Below, one piece after another: positions 26,108-34,347 of a DNA stretch of 64,000 bases. Origin of the DNA: Spirochaetota bacterium. Its GTDB lineage: Bacteria; Spirochaetota; UBA12135; COTS27; JAFLEE01. The notes below the pieces were generated by a model, which ran no database searches, had not been told where the DNA came from, and saw only the letters and a list, made by a program, of their open reading frames with translations. The position numbers and the translations under genes were made by a program. Position 1 is the stretch's first letter. Each line of letters opens with the position of its first letter. The stretch lies in the NCBI GenBank assembly GCA_017302015.1, contig JAFLEE010000008.1, positions 38,782 to 102,781 on the forward strand, in the 5' to 3' direction.

Positions 26108-27160
26108 ATGAAAGGTCGTCGCGTGGTTTTTCGATCGGTCGCCGTGGCGGCGCTGGAGCCCTTCGAGGTCGCGCCCCCAAAACCCGGCGAGGTGCTCATT
26201 GAAAACGACTATTCCGTGGTGAGCGCGGGCACGGAGCGGGCGAACCTTCTCAACATGCAGAATACGGGGCCGAGTTCCGCGGTGGATTTCGCGACGGTCC
26301 AGGCCCCGCCGCCGGAGGGGAAATTTCCCTTCTATCCGGGCTATTGCGCCGTGGGGCGCATCGCCGCGCTGGGGGCGGGGGTGGAGAAGCTTCGCGTCGG
26401 CCAACGGGCCCTCAACCCGTGGACCGGGCATGCGTCCCACGGCATCCAGAGAGCGGAGGGGCTCGTCTTGGTCGAAGACGAGCGCATCGATTCCCTCGAG
26501 GCCTCCATCGCCAATATCGCTTCGTTCGGCATCCATGGCGTGCGCAAATTGAGGCTCGAACTCGGCGAGCCGGCCATGGTCATCGGCTTGGGCCTCTTGG
26601 GGATGTTCGCCGTGCAGGCCGCGGCCCAAAGCGGCGCGGTGCCCGTGATCGTCACCGATTTCGACCCCGAGCGCCGCGCCTTGGCGAAGCGCCTCGGGGC
26701 CGACGTCGCATTCTCCCCCGATGAAGACCGGCTGCCCCAGAAGATCCGGGACCTCACCGGCGGCAGGGGCGCCGCGGGGATCGTCGAGGTCACCGGCTCC
26801 GCCAAGGCCCTGCAGCAGGCCCTGACCTACGTGGCGCGGGAAGGCCGCGTGAGCCTCCTCGGCTGCACCCGCGTCTCGGACGCCCCCATCGATTTCTACC
26901 AGTACGTGCACCAGCGCGGCGTCTCGTTGATCGGGGCCCATACCGGCGTGCGCCCCCGGCAAGATTCCCGCCCCGGCTATTGGACGGAGCAGGACGATTT
27001 CCGCGCCTTCCTGGCCCTCCTCGCCGTGGGCAGGATGAAGGTTCGGCCGCTGCTCACGGAAATCGTCTCGCCGGAGCAGGCCCCCGACGTCTACGCCCGC
27101 CTGGCCGAAGGAAAAAACCCGCCCCTCGGAACCGTGTTCGATTGGCGTCAAGTTCAATAA
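26108..27160 (+). CDS. Medium-chain dehydrogenase (zinc-ADH superfamily, SAGTE type)
   Basis: The 350-residue protein has the GroES-like domain (with VSAGTERANLL at 38-48) and a Rossmann domain (VIGLGLLGMFAVQAA near 157-171; TDFDPERRALAKRLGAD binds the cofactor ribose). The Cys that ligates the catalytic zinc in classical alcohol dehydrogenases is replaced in this SAGTE type, so zinc-dependent chemistry is doubtful. Members of this type are often neighbours of Gfo/Idh/MocA oxidoreductases and act on sugars or sugar-like alcohols. It is the first gene of the operon, 36 bases before the next. ATG 26108 follows GGAGAG; the longer frame from 26039 would include the promoter. Confidence 0.85.
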   Translation: MKGRRVVFRSVAVAALEPFEVAPPKPGEVLIENDYSVVSAGTERANLLNMQNTGPSSAVDFATVQAPPPEGKFPFYPGYCAVGRIAALGAGVEKLRVGQRALNPWTGHASHGIQRAEGLVLVEDERIDSLEASIANIASFGIHGVRKLRLELGEPAMVIGLGLLGMFAVQAAAQSGAVPVIVTDFDPERRALAKRLGADVAFSPDEDRLPQKIRDLTGGRGAAGIVEVTGSAKALQQALTYVAREGRVSLLGCTRVSDAPIDFYQYVHQRGVSLIGAHTGVRPRQDSRPGYWTEQDDFRAFLALLAVGRMKVRPLLTEIVSPEQAPDVYARLAEGKNPPLGTVFDWRQVQ

Positions 27161-27196
27161 GCGACTCGAAAAGATTTCGATGATGAAGGAAGGCCC

Positions 27197-28255
27197 ATGG
27201 CTCAAGCGATGAAAGAGAAGCATGTCGAATCCCGTTCGCCGACGGGCCGCAAGGCCTTGGTGCTCGGGGGCACCGGGGCGATGGGCGCCTATCTGGTGCC
27301 CGACCTGGCCCGGCGCGGCTACGAAGTGCAGGTCGTCTCCCTGGATGCCGCCATTTCCGATGATCCACGGATTTCTTACGCCAAAGGCGACGCGAAGGAT
27401 CCCGCCTACCTCAAGGAATTATTGGGGCGGCATTTCGACGTCATCGTCGACTTCATGATCTATTCCACCCGCGAGTTCGAGGAGAAGCACGAGCTCCTCC
27501 TGGGAAGCACCGAGCACTACATCTTCCTCTCGACCTACCGCGTCTATAGCGGAGAGAGCCCCATCACGGAAAAGACGCCCCGCCTGCTGGAGGCGTCCAC
27601 CGACGCGGCCTTCCTGGCCACCGAGGACTACGCGCTCTTCAAGGCGCGCCAGGAAGATATCCTGAAGCGTTCCAAGCGGGCGAATTGGACGATCGTGCGA
27701 CCGGCCATCACTTACTCGAAGCGCCGCTTCCAATTGGTGACCCTCGAGGCCCCGGTGGTTGTCTCCCGGGCTCGGCGTGGCCTACCGGTGGTGCTGCCCC
27801 GGGAAGCCCTTTCCGTGGAGGCGACCATGACTTGGGCGGGGGATGTGGCCGAGATGATCGCCCGCCTCCTGCTAAACCCATCGGCCTTCCGGGAATGCTT
27901 CACCGTGGCCACCGCCGAGCACCGCACCTGGGGCGAAATCGCCGCGTATTACCGGGACCTCATCGGGCTCCAGTACGTGGCCGCCGATACCGAAGACTAC
28001 GTGGAGATCCTGGGGGGATCCGCCGGGTCGAGATACCAACTCACCTACGACCGGCTCTACCCCCGCCGAATCGACAATTCCAAAATTCTCGCCGTGACCG
28101 GGCTCAAACAGGCGGAGTTGATGCCCCTTCGCCGCGGCCTCGAGAAGGAACTCTCCGCGCTCCCGAAAGATGCCCCATGGCCGGACGAAGCCGCCGTTCT
28201 TGGGAGGATGGACGCCTATTTGAAGGGGCCCAAGGCCGGGGCGGTCCAATCATGA
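27197..28255 (+). CDS. NAD-dependent epimerase/dehydratase-like extended SDR
   Basis: The 352-residue product carries the nucleotide-binding motif GGTGAMG (24-30), the STY segment (112-114) and Y-x-x-x-K (Tyr145, Lys149). Extended SDRs of this kind epimerise, reduce or dehydrate nucleotide sugars, or oxidise free sugars. AAGGAAGG precedes ATG 27197; ATG 27209 is an alternative start. It is the second gene of the LacI-controlled operon, 51 bases before the oxidoreductase gene. In that setting a role in sugar or cyclitol catabolism is more likely than in envelope biosynthesis. Confidence 0.85.
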   Translation: MAQAMKEKHVESRSPTGRKALVLGGTGAMGAYLVPDLARRGYEVQVVSLDAAISDDPRISYAKGDAKDPAYLKELLGRHFDVIVDFMIYSTREFEEKHELLLGSTEHYIFLSTYRVYSGESPITEKTPRLLEASTDAAFLATEDYALFKARQEDILKRSKRANWTIVRPAITYSKRRFQLVTLEAPVVVSRARRGLPVVLPREALSVEATMTWAGDVAEMIARLLLNPSAFRECFTVATAEHRTWGEIAAYYRDLIGLQYVAADTEDYVEILGGSAGSRYQLTYDRLYPRRIDNSKILAVTGLKQAELMPLRRGLEKELSALPKDAPWPDEAAVLGRMDAYLKGPKAGAVQS

Positions 28256-28306
28256 CCCGACCGTCGCCGGGCGCGGCACCCAACGCGATACTCCAATGAA
28301 GGTCCA

Positions 28307-29335
28307 ATGAAAGAAAAAATCCGCATCGGGCAGATCGGCATCTGCCATGAGCACGCCAGTGGAAAGATCCTCAGCTTGCGCGGGCTGCCGGAAGTCTTTG
28401 AAATCGTCGGCGTGGTCGACGACCGCGAAACGTCGAAGGGGGCCCGCTTCCTCCCCCCCGACCTCCTCAAGCCCTACGAAGGCCTTCGCTTCATGACCGA
28501 AGAAGAACTTCTGGCTGTGCCCGGCCTGCGGGCGGTGACGGTGGAAACCCCCAACGCGGACCTCGTGAAAACGGCGCTCCGCTGCATGGAGCGGGGCCTC
28601 TCGATGCATATGGACAAGCCCGGCGGCGAGGACCTGGCCCTCTTCGGAACCTTGCGCCGGGGCTGCGAGGCGCGCGGCCTCCCCTTCCAGATGGGCTATA
28701 TGTTTCGACATAATCCGGCCATCCATATGGCCCTGCGGGCCGTGCGGGAAAAATGGCTGGGCGAAGTGTTCGAGATCCAGGCGAGCATGAGCCACGATTA
28801 CGGCGGGGAGGCCTACCGCGATTACCTCGGGAAGATGGAGGGGGGCATCCTCTATAATCTCGGGGGCCACCTCATCGATCTCGTCGTCTCCATGCTGGGG
28901 CGCCCGCTACGGGTCACGCCCTTCCTGCAATCGGGGCCGGGGACTCCGGGAACCGTAAAGAACCTTTGCCTGGCGATCCTGGAGTACCCCCACGCCAACG
29001 CGACCCTGCGGGCCTCCAGCCTGGAGGTCGACGGCCTCCCCAACCGGCGCCTGAAGATCTGCGGTACCCAGGGCACGATCGATCTCTGCCCCATGGAGCG
29101 TTTCGACGGGGCGCCGCTGACGATGCGCCTGACGCTGCGCGAGGGGAACGCCGAATTCGCCGCGGGAACCCATACGGTCGATGCGGGCGTGCGAAGCGAC
29201 CGCTACCAGGATCAACTGCTCGATCTGGCCGCCATGATCCGCGGCGAGCGTGGGAACCCCTACGGGTTCGAACACGATTACATGGTCCAAGAAATCTTGC
29301 TGGCCGCCTCGGGCCGCCTGGCATGGAGGGGATGA
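28307..29335 (+). CDS. Gfo/Idh/MocA-family oxidoreductase
   Basis: The 342-residue enzyme has an N-terminal Rossmann fold (IGQIGICHEHASG), the family motif MDKPGG with Lys104-Pro105 (the equivalent of EKP), and GGHLIDL with His188 and Asp191 in the C-terminal substrate domain. Members are NAD(P)-dependent dehydrogenases of inositol, glucose, other sugars and amino sugars, often producing 3-keto sugars. It is the third gene of the operon; its stop is two bases from the next preferred start. There is no signal peptide, so it acts in the cytoplasm. Confidence 0.9.
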   Translation: MKEKIRIGQIGICHEHASGKILSLRGLPEVFEIVGVVDDRETSKGARFLPPDLLKPYEGLRFMTEEELLAVPGLRAVTVETPNADLVKTALRCMERGLSMHMDKPGGEDLALFGTLRRGCEARGLPFQMGYMFRHNPAIHMALRAVREKWLGEVFEIQASMSHDYGGEAYRDYLGKMEGGILYNLGGHLIDLVVSMLGRPLRVTPFLQSGPGTPGTVKNLCLAILEYPHANATLRASSLEVDGLPNRRLKICGTQGTIDLCPMERFDGAPLTMRLTLREGNAEFAAGTHTVDAGVRSDRYQDQLLDLAAMIRGERGNPYGFEHDYMVQEILLAASGRLAWRG

Positions 29336-29337
29336 AG

Positions 29338-30297
29338 ATGCGCGCGATGCTCGTGGATCGTAACCGGAACCTCGTCTGGAGCGAGGTGGCGCCGCCCGCG
29401 CTGAAGGCCCGCGACGTGCTCATCGAGGTGCACGCGGTGGCGCTCAACCGGGCAGACCTCTTGCAGCGCGCCGGGCAGTACCCATCGCCGGAGGGTTGGC
29501 CCGAATGGATGGGCCTCGAAGTTTCGGGGGTGGTTTGCACGGCCCCCCCGGGCGGCCGTTGGAAGCCGGGGGACCGCGTCTGCGCGCTCCTGGGCGGGGG
29601 CGGATACGCGCAGCGGGTGGCCGTCCCCGAGAACCTGGTCCTCCCGATCCCGCGGGGGCTTTCGATGGAGGAGGCCGCCGCGCTCCCCGAGGCGTTCGCG
29701 ACCTCCTACCTCAATCTTTGTTTGGAAGGCGGGATGAAGGCCCAAGACACCGTGCTCATCCAGGCCGGGGCCAGCGGGCTGGGGATGGCGGCCATCCAAT
29801 TGGCGAAGGCCTGGGGCGCCAAGGTCCTCACCACCGTCAGCTCCCCCGACAAGGCGGATTTCGTGCGCCGCCTCGGCGCCGACGTCGTCATCAACCGCAA
29901 GACCGAGCGCCTCGCCGATGCGATGGACGCCCATCCGGTGGATCTCGCCCTGGATTGCGTCGCCGGGGCGGAACTGGGCGCGTGCGTGGAAAAAATGGCC
30001 CCCCGGGGGCGCTGGATCGTCATCGCGACCCTCGCCGGCCCGAAATCCGAGATCGACTTGAACGTCTTCTTCCGCAAGGGCCTGCGGCTCATCGGCAGCA
30101 CCCTTCGCAGCCGTAGCGAGGCGGAGAAGGCGGCCATCCTCGCGGCGCTGGAGGAGAAGTTGTGGGATAAGTTTTCCGCCGGCGAACTCAAGGCGATCGT
30201 GCATTCGACGCTGCCGATGGCCGCCGCCGAAGAGGCCCACGCCATCCTCAAGCGGCAGGAAAACCTCGGCAAAGTCGTCTTGACCCTCGGCCATTAG
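29338..30297 (+). CDS. Quinone-oxidoreductase-like MDR (zeta-crystallin type)
   Basis: The 319-residue enzyme has the GroES-like domain with NRADLLQRAGQYP (37-49) and the Rossmann motif AGASGLGMAAIQLAKAWGA (about 139-157), both characteristic of the NADPH-quinone reductase branch of MDR proteins. It has no zinc-ligand pattern. I chose ATG 29338, six bases after GGAGGGG; ATG 29332 overlaps the preceding stop as ATGA and is also possible. It is the fourth gene of the operon, nine bases before the dehydroquinase-like gene. It probably reduces an enone or quinone-like intermediate; this is inference. Confidence 0.87.
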   Translation: MRAMLVDRNRNLVWSEVAPPALKARDVLIEVHAVALNRADLLQRAGQYPSPEGWPEWMGLEVSGVVCTAPPGGRWKPGDRVCALLGGGGYAQRVAVPENLVLPIPRGLSMEEAAALPEAFATSYLNLCLEGGMKAQDTVLIQAGASGLGMAAIQLAKAWGAKVLTTVSSPDKADFVRRLGADVVINRKTERLADAMDAHPVDLALDCVAGAELGACVEKMAPRGRWIVIATLAGPKSEIDLNVFFRKGLRLIGSTLRSRSEAEKAAILAALEEKLWDKFSAGELKAIVHSTLPMAAAEEAHAILKRQENLGKVVLTLGH

Positions 30298-30306
30298 GAG
30301 CCTGCG

Positions 30307-31083
30307 ATGCGACCCTCCTTTTTGGGAAAATCCGACCCCGTCCTCACTGGGATCATGTCGGGCCAGACGCCCCAAGAACTGATCGCCGAGGCGAGGACGG
30401 CCGAGAGCGAGGGCGCCAAGGGCATCGCCACCGACCTGGCGGACCTGAAACCCGAACACCGACACCACGACGCTTTGAAGGCCGTCATCGACTCTGTGAA
30501 CCTCCCCTTCATGTTCTTTTTCTACCGCGGCGGCGGGGGGCCGGGAAGGGACGACGATGGCCGCCAAGCCCTGTTATTGACCGCCGCGGAGGCCGGGGCC
30601 TCCATGATCGACGTCATGGGCGACCTCTACGATCCCTCGCCGATGGAATTAACCCGCGATCCCCGGGCGGTGGAAAAGCAGAAGCGCCTCATCGACGAGA
30701 TCCACGCCAAGGGCGCCGACGTGGTGCTTTCCTCCCACATGCCATGCCCGCGGACGGCGGAGCAGGCCCTCGAGCACCTGCGGGAAGGGGAAGCCCGCGG
30801 CGCAGACGTGGTCAAACTCGTGGCCACCGTGGACACCGACGTCGAACTCGCCGAGGCCTTCCGCACGACGCTTCTCCTCAAGCGCGAACTCAAGAAGCCC
30901 TTCATCCACCTCTGCAACGGCAAAATGAGCCGTCCGCACCGCTTCCTCGGCCCCGCGCTGGGCGTCTCCATCTTCTTCGCGGTGCCGCGCTACGAGCCCC
31001 GCTACGGCATGGGCCAACCCCTGGTGCGGGAGATGAAGGACGTCCTCGATCGCCTGCACTGGAACATTCGCGGGGTGCGCTGA
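30307..31083 (+). CDS. Type I 3-dehydroquinate-dehydratase-like enzyme
   Basis: The 258-residue TIM-barrel protein matches type I dehydroquinase in length and active site. His144 in LSSHM and Lys170 in DVVKLVAT correspond to the catalytic His143 and Schiff-base Lys170 of the E. coli enzyme. The late Arg/Gly-Gln region (SRPHRF and GMGQP) is also recognisable. The region around residues 70-110 has the unusual FFYRGGGGPGRDDD loop. In the shikimate pathway AroD dehydrates 3-dehydroquinate. Here the gene is last in a LacI-controlled operon of four oxidoreductases, so a catabolic dehydratase or retro-aldol on a keto-cyclitol or keto-acid is more likely. The family call is firm, the reaction is inferred. 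Confidence 0.8.
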   Translation: MRPSFLGKSDPVLTGIMSGQTPQELIAEARTAESEGAKGIATDLADLKPEHRHHDALKAVIDSVNLPFMFFFYRGGGGPGRDDDGRQALLLTAAEAGASMIDVMGDLYDPSPMELTRDPRAVEKQKRLIDEIHAKGADVVLSSHMPCPRTAEQALEHLREGEARGADVVKLVATVDTDVELAEAFRTTLLLKRELKKPFIHLCNGKMSRPHRFLGPALGVSIFFAVPRYEPRYGMGQPLVREMKDVLDRLHWNIRGVR

Positions 31084-31096
31084 AGGCGCGAAGCCG

Positions 31097-32338
31097 TCAA
31101 GGGAACAGGGCGCGCACCATCGAAAAATCGTCGCGCAACGGCCCCGGCCCCTTGAGCGATTTCAGCCAATCGAGGAGGCTCCGGAAGAGGCCCGCCTCGG
31201 CCCCGTGGGCCGCCACGAAGTTCTTATAGAGATCGAAATCCAGCATCGACCCGTCGGGGAGGAGCACCTCGTAGGTGCCGTCGCTGAGGATGAGGAGGCG
31301 CGACCCCGGCGGAACCACGCGGGTCGCGGCCTGGTAGCGCGTGTCGGGCATGCTGCCGATGATGAGGCCGGGCTCGCGGAGTTCCTCCAGGCCACCGCCC
31401 GGCAGGAGGAGGAGCGCGGGGGGATGGCCCCCGCTGGCGTGTCGCAGCACGCGCGTGGGCGCGTGGTAGACCCCGTACCAGAGGGTGAAGTACATCTCGT
31501 TGTGGCGTTCCATCGGGTAGGCCGTGTTGAGCGCCGCAAGCACCGCCCCCGGGTCGCGGAAATCGACCCCGGGCAGGGCCCCCGTGCGCACGCTATTGAT
31601 GGCCATGACCGACAGGAGCGCCGCCCCGACCCCGTGCCCGCAGACATCGAGGAGGTAGAGGGCGAAATGCTCCCGGTCGATCCAGTGGTAGCCGAAGGCG
31701 TCGCCCCCGAGTTCGCTGCAGGGCTCGTGGTGCCAATCGATGGCGAAGGGGGCGGCCATGGGCGGCGGCAGGATGCCGCGCACATAGCGGGCCGCCTCGT
31801 CGAGTTCGGCCATGAGCCGATTCTGGGTCTTCTCCAAAAGCGCCTTCTCGGCGACCAGTTCCGCCAAGAGCCTTTGGTCCTGGTCGCGCAGGCCCTTCTT
31901 CTCGAGGCAAGATCCCACGCGGGCGCGCAGGAGGGTGGGGTTGAACGGCTTGGGCAGGTAGTCTTCGGCCCCCATGGCGATGCACTTCACGGCCCGCTCG
32001 ACCTGGTCGTCGGCCGAAATCACGATCACCGGCAAGCCCGAAAGGCGCGGATTCGCCCGGATGGTGGCGAGGACTTCCATCCCGCTTTTCCCAGGCATCT
32101 CCAGATCGAGGAGCACGAGGTCGAAGGGTTTCTGGAGCACGAGGTCGAGGGCCTGCAGGCCGTCGGTGGCCTCCGTGATGTCGTGGAAACCCAAGCCATG
32201 GAGGGCGTGGGTGAGCGCCATGCGCACGGTGCGGCTATCGTCCACCACCAGCACCGCGGCGTTCTGGAGGGGGAAGAGCCGATCTCCCGCGGCGGGGAGG
32301 GCCCCTGCGGGATCGGGGGGGCGATTGGGTTCTGTCAT
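31097..32338 (-). CDS. Response regulator with PP2C/SpoIIE-type phosphatase output (RsbU-like)
   Basis: The 413-residue protein has an N-terminal receiver domain (about 27-145) with acidic residues VVDDS (31-35), phosphoacceptor Asp78 in LLDLEMPG and the conserved Lys in LPKPF. A coiled-coil linker (about 150-190) leads to a SpoIIE/PP2C domain (about 195-410) with SELGGDAFGY, LDVCGHGVGAALLS and LSDGTYEV metal motifs. Such proteins dephosphorylate anti-sigma antagonists or similar switch proteins in response to a sensor kinase. No kinase or anti-sigma gene is nearby. It is convergent with the operon end, 13 bases away. Confidence 0.92.
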   Translation of the reverse strand: MTEPNRPPDPAGALPAAGDRLFPLQNAAVLVVDDSRTVRMALTHALHGLGFHDITEATDGLQALDLVLQKPFDLVLLDLEMPGKSGMEVLATIRANPRLSGLPVIVISADDQVERAVKCIAMGAEDYLPKPFNPTLLRARVGSCLEKKGLRDQDQRLLAELVAEKALLEKTQNRLMAELDEAARYVRGILPPPMAAPFAIDWHHEPCSELGGDAFGYHWIDREHFALYLLDVCGHGVGAALLSVMAINSVRTGALPGVDFRDPGAVLAALNTAYPMERHNEMYFTLWYGVYHAPTRVLRHASGGHPPALLLLPGGGLEELREPGLIIGSMPDTRYQAATRVVPPGSRLLILSDGTYEVLLPDGSMLDFDLYKNFVAAHGAEAGLFRSLLDWLKSLKGPGPLRDDFSMVRALFP

Positions 32339-32461
32339 GGGTTCGTGGAGTAGACTCGGGTGCGCGAACGATACTTTTCTATTCGCTCGCCATAATACCC
32401 CGGCCTGGATGGAAAGACAACTCGCCTCTCGGGCGTGGAGGGGGCCAAAGAGAGGGCGCCC

Positions 32462-32887
32462 TTACAATCTCTCCCACGGATTGAAAACGCGCGCCCCCGT
32501 AGGCTCCACATCGGCGGTGTTTCGGGTCGCCACGGTGCATTGGTGGACGAGGGCCGTGGCGGCGATAAGCCCATCCAAGGCGGGCACACGACGCCCCTTC
32601 GCTTCGGCCTCTCCCTGCATGAGGCCCCAACCAAGGGCCACCTCCTCGTCGATGGGCAAGATCCGCCCCTCGAAACGAACGCGCAATTCCCCATCCAGCC
32701 AGCGCTGGATGGCGTTCTTTCGCTTCCCATCCGCGAGGCGTGAAATGCCCTTTTGGATCTCGCCCAAAGTCAGCACGCTGAGGAAAAGCCGGTCTTCGTC
32801 GCAGGAGCGGATCCACTCGACGACCCGGGCCTCGGGGACCGGCTTGGCCAGTTCGGAGATCACGCAGGTGTCGAGGAGGTAATTCAC
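32462..32887 (-). CDS. vapC: PIN-domain ribonuclease toxin (VapC/FitB type)
   Basis: The 141-residue protein has the four acidic PIN residues: Asp6 in LLDTCVISE, Glu43 in TLGEI, Asp105 in ALDGLIAATA and Asp126 in TRNTADV. VapC toxins cleave tRNA or rRNA when freed from the antitoxin. Its ATG overlaps the antitoxin stop by ATGA (32884-32887), the standard coupled arrangement. Nothing suggests inactivation. Confidence 0.92.
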   Translation of the reverse strand: MNYLLDTCVISELAKPVPEARVVEWIRSCDEDRLFLSVLTLGEIQKGISRLADGKRKNAIQRWLDGELRVRFEGRILPIDEEVALGWGLMQGEAEAKGRRVPALDGLIAATALVHQCTVATRNTADVEPTGARVFNPWERL

Positions 32888-33129
32888 AAAGCCACCGACC
32901 TGGGAAACTCGCGCGGGCGACCCAGGTCGAGTTCGCCCAAGGGGGAGGCATGGAAGAAATCGGCCAGGGACCCCTGCCGACGCTTTAATTTCTGGAAATC
33001 GCGGTAGGAGAGGAGGACCGCGGTCTTTTTCCCGTGGCGGGTGATGCTCTGGGGGCCCTGCGTAAGCGCCAAGTCGACCACCTCACTGAAGCGATTCTTC
33101 GCATCTTGAAGCTGCCAATCGTCTTTCAT
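32884..33129 (-). CDS. Phd/YefM-type antitoxin
   Basis: The 81-residue antitoxin starts at ATG 33129 with GGGAGG eight bases upstream; the longer frame from 33231 would cover the promoter. Residues 1-50 show the Phd/YefM DNA-binding fold (WQLQDAKNRFSEVVDLA, then ITRHGKKTAVLLSY), and residues 51-81 are the flexible toxin-wrapping tail. It neutralises the PIN toxin encoded immediately downstream and should repress its own promoter through the CTAGATT repeats. Confidence 0.92.
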   Translation of the reverse strand: MKDDWQLQDAKNRFSEVVDLALTQGPQSITRHGKKTAVLLSYRDFQKLKRRQGSLADFFHASPLGELDLGRPREFPRSVAL

Positions 33130-33146
33130 GGGCCCTCCCAAATCAT

Positions 33147-33188
33147 CTAGATTGGCTAGATTATATGCCATCGGGTTTCTAGATTCAA
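33147..33188 (-). promoter_or_regulatory. Autoregulated promoter of the toxin-antitoxin operon with three CTAGATT repeats
   Basis: Minus-strand promoter TTGAAT (33188-33183), 17-base spacer, TATAAT (33165-33160). Three copies of CTAGATT (plus strand) lie at 33147-33153, 33156-33162 and 33179-33185; one covers the -10 and one the -35 box. The transcript would start near 33153, 24 bases before the antitoxin ATG. Confidence 0.75.
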
Positions 33189-33253
33189 GGACCTGGGCGC
33201 CCATTCGGACCTCCCACGACCTGATACCCAAAAACGCCCGATTCTACAGGTTT

Positions 33254-34024
33254 TTACCTAAATTGGGCACGGTAGACCCGCGGCGACATCCCCATTTGCC
33301 GGCGAAAGACCGTGCTGAAATGGTAGGGATCGCAGAAGCCGAAGGCCTCCGAGACCTGGGCGACGGCCTGGTCGCTGCGGCGCAATAATTGGCAGGCGGC
33401 CTCGATGCGAAGCCGGGCGAAATAGGCCAGGGGAGGCAGGCCGAGTTGGCTGCGGAAGAGCCGCACCAGGTAGGAGGGGTGCATCTGCACATGGCGGGCG
33501 AGTTCGGCCAGGGTGAGGGTACGCGCTAGGTTGCGTTCCAGGTATTCGAGGCTGCGGCGGACGTGGGCGTTCATCCCCCCGGAAAAAAGCGGCCCCACCC
33601 CGCTTTCAAGTTCGTGGCAGAAGGCCAGGGTGCGGTGATGGGCCGAGGCGAGGAGTTGGGGTTCCTGGCTGCGCCATTTCCAGAGGAACTCGGCGAAGAA
33701 CGGCCGAAGCCCCTCCCCCGCATGGAGGCCCGAAGGGGGCACGCGGCGGCGAAGACCCTCGGAAAGGGCGAGTTCGGCCTTGGCGAAGCGAAGGCGCAAA
33801 TAATAGAGGGAAGTGCTTCGGGTTCCCCCGGGGAGGGTGTCGTGGAACTCGCCCGGCCGCACATAAAAGAGGGTTCCCCGGGCGGCATCGAAGCGCGCGC
33901 CCTGGAGGAAGAAGAGGCCCGAGCCCGCGACGAAAAAGTGGAACTCATGGTCGTCGGGATGCTGGTGGAGGCGGCCCTCCATCTCCCGGGTGACGTGGCC
34001 GAACCCCGCGTCGATGAGTTTCAT
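33254..34024 (-). CDS. AraC-family transcriptional regulator
   Basis: The 256-residue regulator has an N-terminal cupin sensor (about 15-80, HQHPDDHEFHFFVAGSG and FYVRPGEFHDTLP) and a C-terminal AraC domain (about 160-256, TLTLAELARHVQMHPSYLVR then FCDPYHFSTVFRRQMGMSPR). I chose ATG 34024, where the family begins; ATG 34051 is in frame. It is divergent from the three-gene giant beta-helix group starting at 34348 and is therefore its probable regulator. Confidence 0.9.
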   Translation of the reverse strand: MKLIDAGFGHVTREMEGRLHQHPDDHEFHFFVAGSGLFFLQGARFDAARGTLFYVRPGEFHDTLPGGTRSTSLYYLRLRFAKAELALSEGLRRRVPPSGLHAGEGLRPFFAEFLWKWRSQEPQLLASAHHRTLAFCHELESGVGPLFSGGMNAHVRRSLEYLERNLARTLTLAELARHVQMHPSYLVRLFRSQLGLPPLAYFARLRIEAACQLLRRSDQAVAQVSEAFGFCDPYHFSTVFRRQMGMSPRVYRAQFR

Positions 34025-34157
34025 CGGGGGGCGCCCCAGGACTGGACCCACGGACCGAACGCCTTCCGCCGGCGCCGTCGGGGCGCGAGGTCAGCCGCCC
34101 CGGGGCGCCCGGGCTTTCCAAAAAAGGGATGGGCGGCGCACGCCATTCAAGGTCAAT

Positions 34158-34213
34158 TTTACACAGGTTTGTCAACGCCTGTCATTTACACCCCGCCCCA
34201 GTCTGGGTATACT
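34158..34213 (+). promoter_or_regulatory. Promoter of the giant beta-helix gene group
   Basis: TTTACA (34185-34190), 17-base spacer, TATACT (34208-34213): one of the best promoters in the window. Upstream lie TTTACAC at 34158-34164 repeated at 34185-34191 (27 bp apart) and an inverted pair ACAGG/CCTGT at 34163-34167 and 34178-34182, all possible regulator contacts. The leader to ATG 34348 is about 127 bases. Confidence 0.7.
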
Positions 34214-34347
34214 CGAAGCATGGGAAAAAAGGCCTCCCTGGGCCCGATCCCCCCTTTGAAAGCGTTTGCGCACCCCAGGGCCGCCGCCCATTGGCCGAAA
34301 AATCTTCGTCGGCGGAGCCCATCCCGCCCGTTCCCGGAGGAACCTCG

